25,855 nucleotides of DNA from NCBI GenBank assembly GCA_022572485.1, contig JACZVU010000016.1:1-25855 (forward strand), given 5' to 3'. Shown one piece after another: positions 24,083-25,855 of this stretch (the first letter of the stretch is position 1; each line of letters opens with the position of its first letter). Made by a program: the position numbers and the translations under genes. The notes below the pieces were generated by a model that saw only the letters and a program-made list of their open reading frames with translations, searched no databases and was not told the DNA's origin. This DNA is from Myxococcales bacterium. Its GTDB lineage: Bacteria; Myxococcota_A; UBA9160; SMWR01.

Positions 24083-25519
24083 ATGCCTGTACCCGTTTTA
24101 CAGATGGCGACGGTAGCGCTGTACCTGGCCAAGCAAAAACTCCAGGGCCGCAAGCGCTACCCGTTGGCGCTGATGCTCGAGCCACTCTACCGCTGCAACC
24201 TCGCCTGCGCGGGTTGCGGGAAAATCCAGTACCCGTCGAATATCCTGAAAACCCAACTCTCGGTTGAAGATTGCATGAAGGCCGTCGATGAATGCCCGGC
24301 ACCCATCGTCAGCATTCCGGGCGGTGAACCCCTCTTGCATCCGGAAATCGACCGAATCGTCCGCGGATTGATCGAGCGCAAGAAGTACATCTACCTCTGC
24401 ACGAACGCACTTCTCCTCGAAGAGAAACTCGACCTCTTCGAGCCCAGCAAATACTTGAGCTTCAGCGTCCACATGGACGGCCTCGAAAAAGAGCATGACC
24501 TCTCGGTCTGCCGGGATGGGACGTTCAAGACCGCGCAGGCCGCGATCACGAAGGCCATCCGTCTCGGATTTCGGGTCACGACCAATACCACGCTCTTCGA
24601 CGGGGCGGATCCAAAGCGAACGCAAGAGTTCTTCGACGAAATGATGAAGCTCGGCGTCGAGGGCATGATGGTGTCGCCGGGCTACAGCTACCAAAAAGCT
24701 CCCGACCAAGGGCACTTCCTCGCACGCGAGCGGACCCAGGAACTCTTCCGGAAGATCTTCTACGGGAACAACGGCCGCTGGCGGTTCAACCAGTCGCTGC
24801 TCTTCCTCGAATTCCTGGCGGGTGGGCGGGACTACGATTGCACGCCGTGGGGCAATCCGACCTACAGCGTCTTCGGCTGGCAAAAACCCTGCTACCTGCT
24901 CCAGGATGGATACGCAGACAGCTTCCAAGGCTTGATGGAAGAAACCCAGTGGGAAAATTACGGACCCAAGAGCGGAAACCCCCACTGCCGAGACTGCATG
25001 GTCCACAGCGGTTTCGAAGCCAGCGCCGTCGAAGAGATCTTCTCTTCGTTTCGCGGCCTGACGGCGATGATCAAAGCGGCCTTCGTCGGTCCGGCCATCC
25101 CCAAACCCCAGGGCGATCCCGCACCGCTGCTGCAAATCACGCGGGAACTGGAGAGCGCTTCCGTAGAGATACAAATGGAGAGCGCCCCCGCGCAGGAAGA
25201 AGAATCGAGTGGGCCGAGCCAGGGCTGGTCGGCTCCCGCGAGCGCGGAATCGCTTCGCGTGGCCTTCGAATATCGCGGCGACGTGACCCTGCACCTCGAC
25301 GATGACAGTCGCGTCGAGGGTTACCTCTCCAATCTCACCGACGACACGCTGCGCCTCTGGTGCCGCGGTGAAACCGCGCAGCTCGAAATTCCGATCCAAC
25401 ATGTGAAGCACGTCGAGCTTACCGGGCGAGACACGGCAGCGGGGAAGAGCTGGCAGACCTGGATGAAGAAGCAGGAAGCCGCCCAGAGAGCGGCGACCGA
25501 AGCGGCGGCCACCGTCTAG
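24083..25519 (+). CDS. hpnH: Adenosyl-hopene transferase HpnH (radical SAM) with an extra C-terminal domain
   Basis: The 478-residue protein has the radical-SAM cluster motif C38-x3-C42-x2-C45 (CNLACAGC) and HpnH wording throughout: MLEPLYRCN, SIPGGEPLLHPEI, MVSPGYSYQKAPDQ, CTPWGNPTYSVFGWQKPCYLL. HpnH joins a 5'-deoxyadenosyl group to diploptene, the first step to extended hopanoids. Usual HpnH proteins are about 330-380 residues. Here an Ala/Glu/Ser linker leads to a domain at about 390-465 (FEYRGDVTLHLDD ... VELTGRDTAAGKSWQTWMKK) of unknown function. The late motif C302-x2-C305 is followed by S309 (CMVHSGFE) where I recall a Cys. The start ATG 24083 has AGGAG eight bases upstream; the frame is open back to 23867 without conserved content. 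Confidence 0.93.
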   Translation: MPVPVLQMATVALYLAKQKLQGRKRYPLALMLEPLYRCNLACAGCGKIQYPSNILKTQLSVEDCMKAVDECPAPIVSIPGGEPLLHPEIDRIVRGLIERKKYIYLCTNALLLEEKLDLFEPSKYLSFSVHMDGLEKEHDLSVCRDGTFKTAQAAITKAIRLGFRVTTNTTLFDGADPKRTQEFFDEMMKLGVEGMMVSPGYSYQKAPDQGHFLARERTQELFRKIFYGNNGRWRFNQSLLFLEFLAGGRDYDCTPWGNPTYSVFGWQKPCYLLQDGYADSFQGLMEETQWENYGPKSGNPHCRDCMVHSGFEASAVEEIFSSFRGLTAMIKAAFVGPAIPKPQGDPAPLLQITRELESASVEIQMESAPAQEEESSGPSQGWSAPASAESLRVAFEYRGDVTLHLDDDSRVEGYLSNLTDDTLRLWCRGETAQLEIPIQHVKHVELTGRDTAAGKSWQTWMKKQEAAQRAATEAAATV

Positions 25520-25531
25520 CAGTTGACTGCT

Positions 25532-25643
25532 CGGATGCGGTGACGCTGCTCGTTGGCTCGTCTGCGGGGACTGGTTGTCCGAGTGCGGTGACGCTGCTCG
25601 TTGGTTCGTCTGCGGGGACTGGTTGCTCGGGTGGGGTGACGGG
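25532..25643. repeat. 48-bp tandem repeat downstream of hpnH (two full copies and a partial third)
   Basis: Copies at 25532-25579 and 25580-25627 match at 43 of 48 bases and share GCGGTGACGCTGCTCGTTGG. A third copy begins at 25628 (GGTGACGGGAGG) and becomes the left arm of the following hairpin. No gene is supported in 25520-25855: the region holds this repeat, two large inverted repeats and otherwise nothing recognised. Confidence 0.9.
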
Positions 25644-25696
25644 AGGCCATCGGGCTCCAACCCCATGTCGCCCTCAAGCCTCCCGTCACCCCACCC
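25629..25696. repeat. Perfect 19-bp inverted repeat with a 30-base loop
   Basis: GGGTGGGGTGACGGGAGGC (25629-25647) is exactly complementary to 25678-25696. The loop (25648-25677) contains CTCCAACCCCATGTCG. There is no T-run after either arm, so it is not a standard terminator, although it could still protect the hpnH mRNA 3' end. Confidence 0.9.
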
Positions 25697-25768
25697 AAGT
25701 GACATCGCATCAGATCGGGCCCCTGAATGCGGTGGTTCTTTTTCACGCGCTGGCAGCGAATTTGCTGA

Positions 25769-25832
25769 GGGCCGAGACGCAAAAGCTACGAGCGACATGG
25801 GGTTCGAGTGAGTAGCTCTTGCGTCCCGGCCC
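25769..25832. repeat. 21-bp imperfect inverted repeat with a loop complementary to the previous hairpin loop
   Basis: Bases 25769-25789 (GGGCCGAGACGCAAAAGCTAC) match the reverse complement of 25812-25832 at 19 of 21 positions, around a 22-base loop. The loop contains CGACATGGGGTTCGAG (25793-25808), complementary at 15 of 16 positions to the loop of the hairpin at 25629-25696. Confidence 0.88.
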
Positions 25833-25855
25833 CCAAAGCAGCAGCCTGCCTGACG

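Noticed and set aside
25629..25696. Rho-independent terminator for hpnH
   Set aside because: The stem is strong, but the loop is 30 bases and no T-run follows on the plus strand (AAGTGACATC), so it was kept as an inverted repeat.
24098..25798. 566-codon open frame on the minus strand opposite hpnH
   Set aside because: It lies antisense to a clear HpnH protein and has no recognisable family content. Its end reads through the tandem repeat. Such frames are common opposite GC-rich genes.
25532..25832. CRISPR array or integron attC site at the right end
   Set aside because: The repeats are directly adjacent without unique spacers, no cas gene is seen, and the GTTRRRY/RYYYAAC core pair of attC sites is not recognisable.

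Overview
The window is high-GC bacterial DNA carrying an autotrophy operon, a complete menaquinone operon, a hopanoid gene and a tungsten/molybdenum aldehyde oxidoreductase. This mix suggests an environmental Gram-negative bacterium, possibly of the former Deltaproteobacteria (Myxococcota, Desulfobacterota or Binatota-like). No rRNA or marker gene fixes the lineage, so that is an inference. No tRNA, rRNA, CRISPR array, transposase or phage gene was seen.

Layout: (1) Bases 1-513 (+) are the 3' end of a PP2C-type phosphatase gene with a C-terminal membrane anchor. (2) Bases 647-6731 (-) are a Calvin-cycle operon read as glpX, prk, cbbL, cbbS (green-type Form IA RuBisCO), malyl-CoA lyase, serine-glyoxylate aminotransferase, ending at a strong hairpin terminator. 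The last two genes consume glyoxylate, so the operon appears to join CO2 fixation to salvage of the RuBisCO oxygenase product. (3) Bases 6885-7553 (-) encode a NarL/LuxR-type regulator whose receiver has lost its phosphoacceptor Asp. The gap between it and glpX holds four copies of a short motif, and a related sequence lies in the regulator's own predicted promoter. (4) Bases 7807-9822 (+) are an orphan molybdopterin oxidoreductase. (5) Bases 9844-20844 (-) are an almost gapless run read as merR, menG, menF, menD, menH, menB, menA, menC, menE, followed by gluQ. Most start codons overlap the preceding stop (GTGA or ATGA), so the run looks translationally coupled. (6) Bases 20899-23809 (-) carry a MoaD-like protein, an aldehyde ferredoxin oxidoreductase, a GreB-like factor and a truncated methyltransferase. 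(7) Bases 24083-25519 (+) are hpnH with an extra C-terminal domain, followed by non-coding DNA with tandem repeats and two hairpins whose loops are complementary.

The most novel-looking items are: the merR-men operon with a putative leaderless, self-controlled promoter; the phosphorylation-independent regulator with its motif array at a Calvin operon that includes glyoxylate salvage; the HpnH fusion; and the paired hairpins at the right end.
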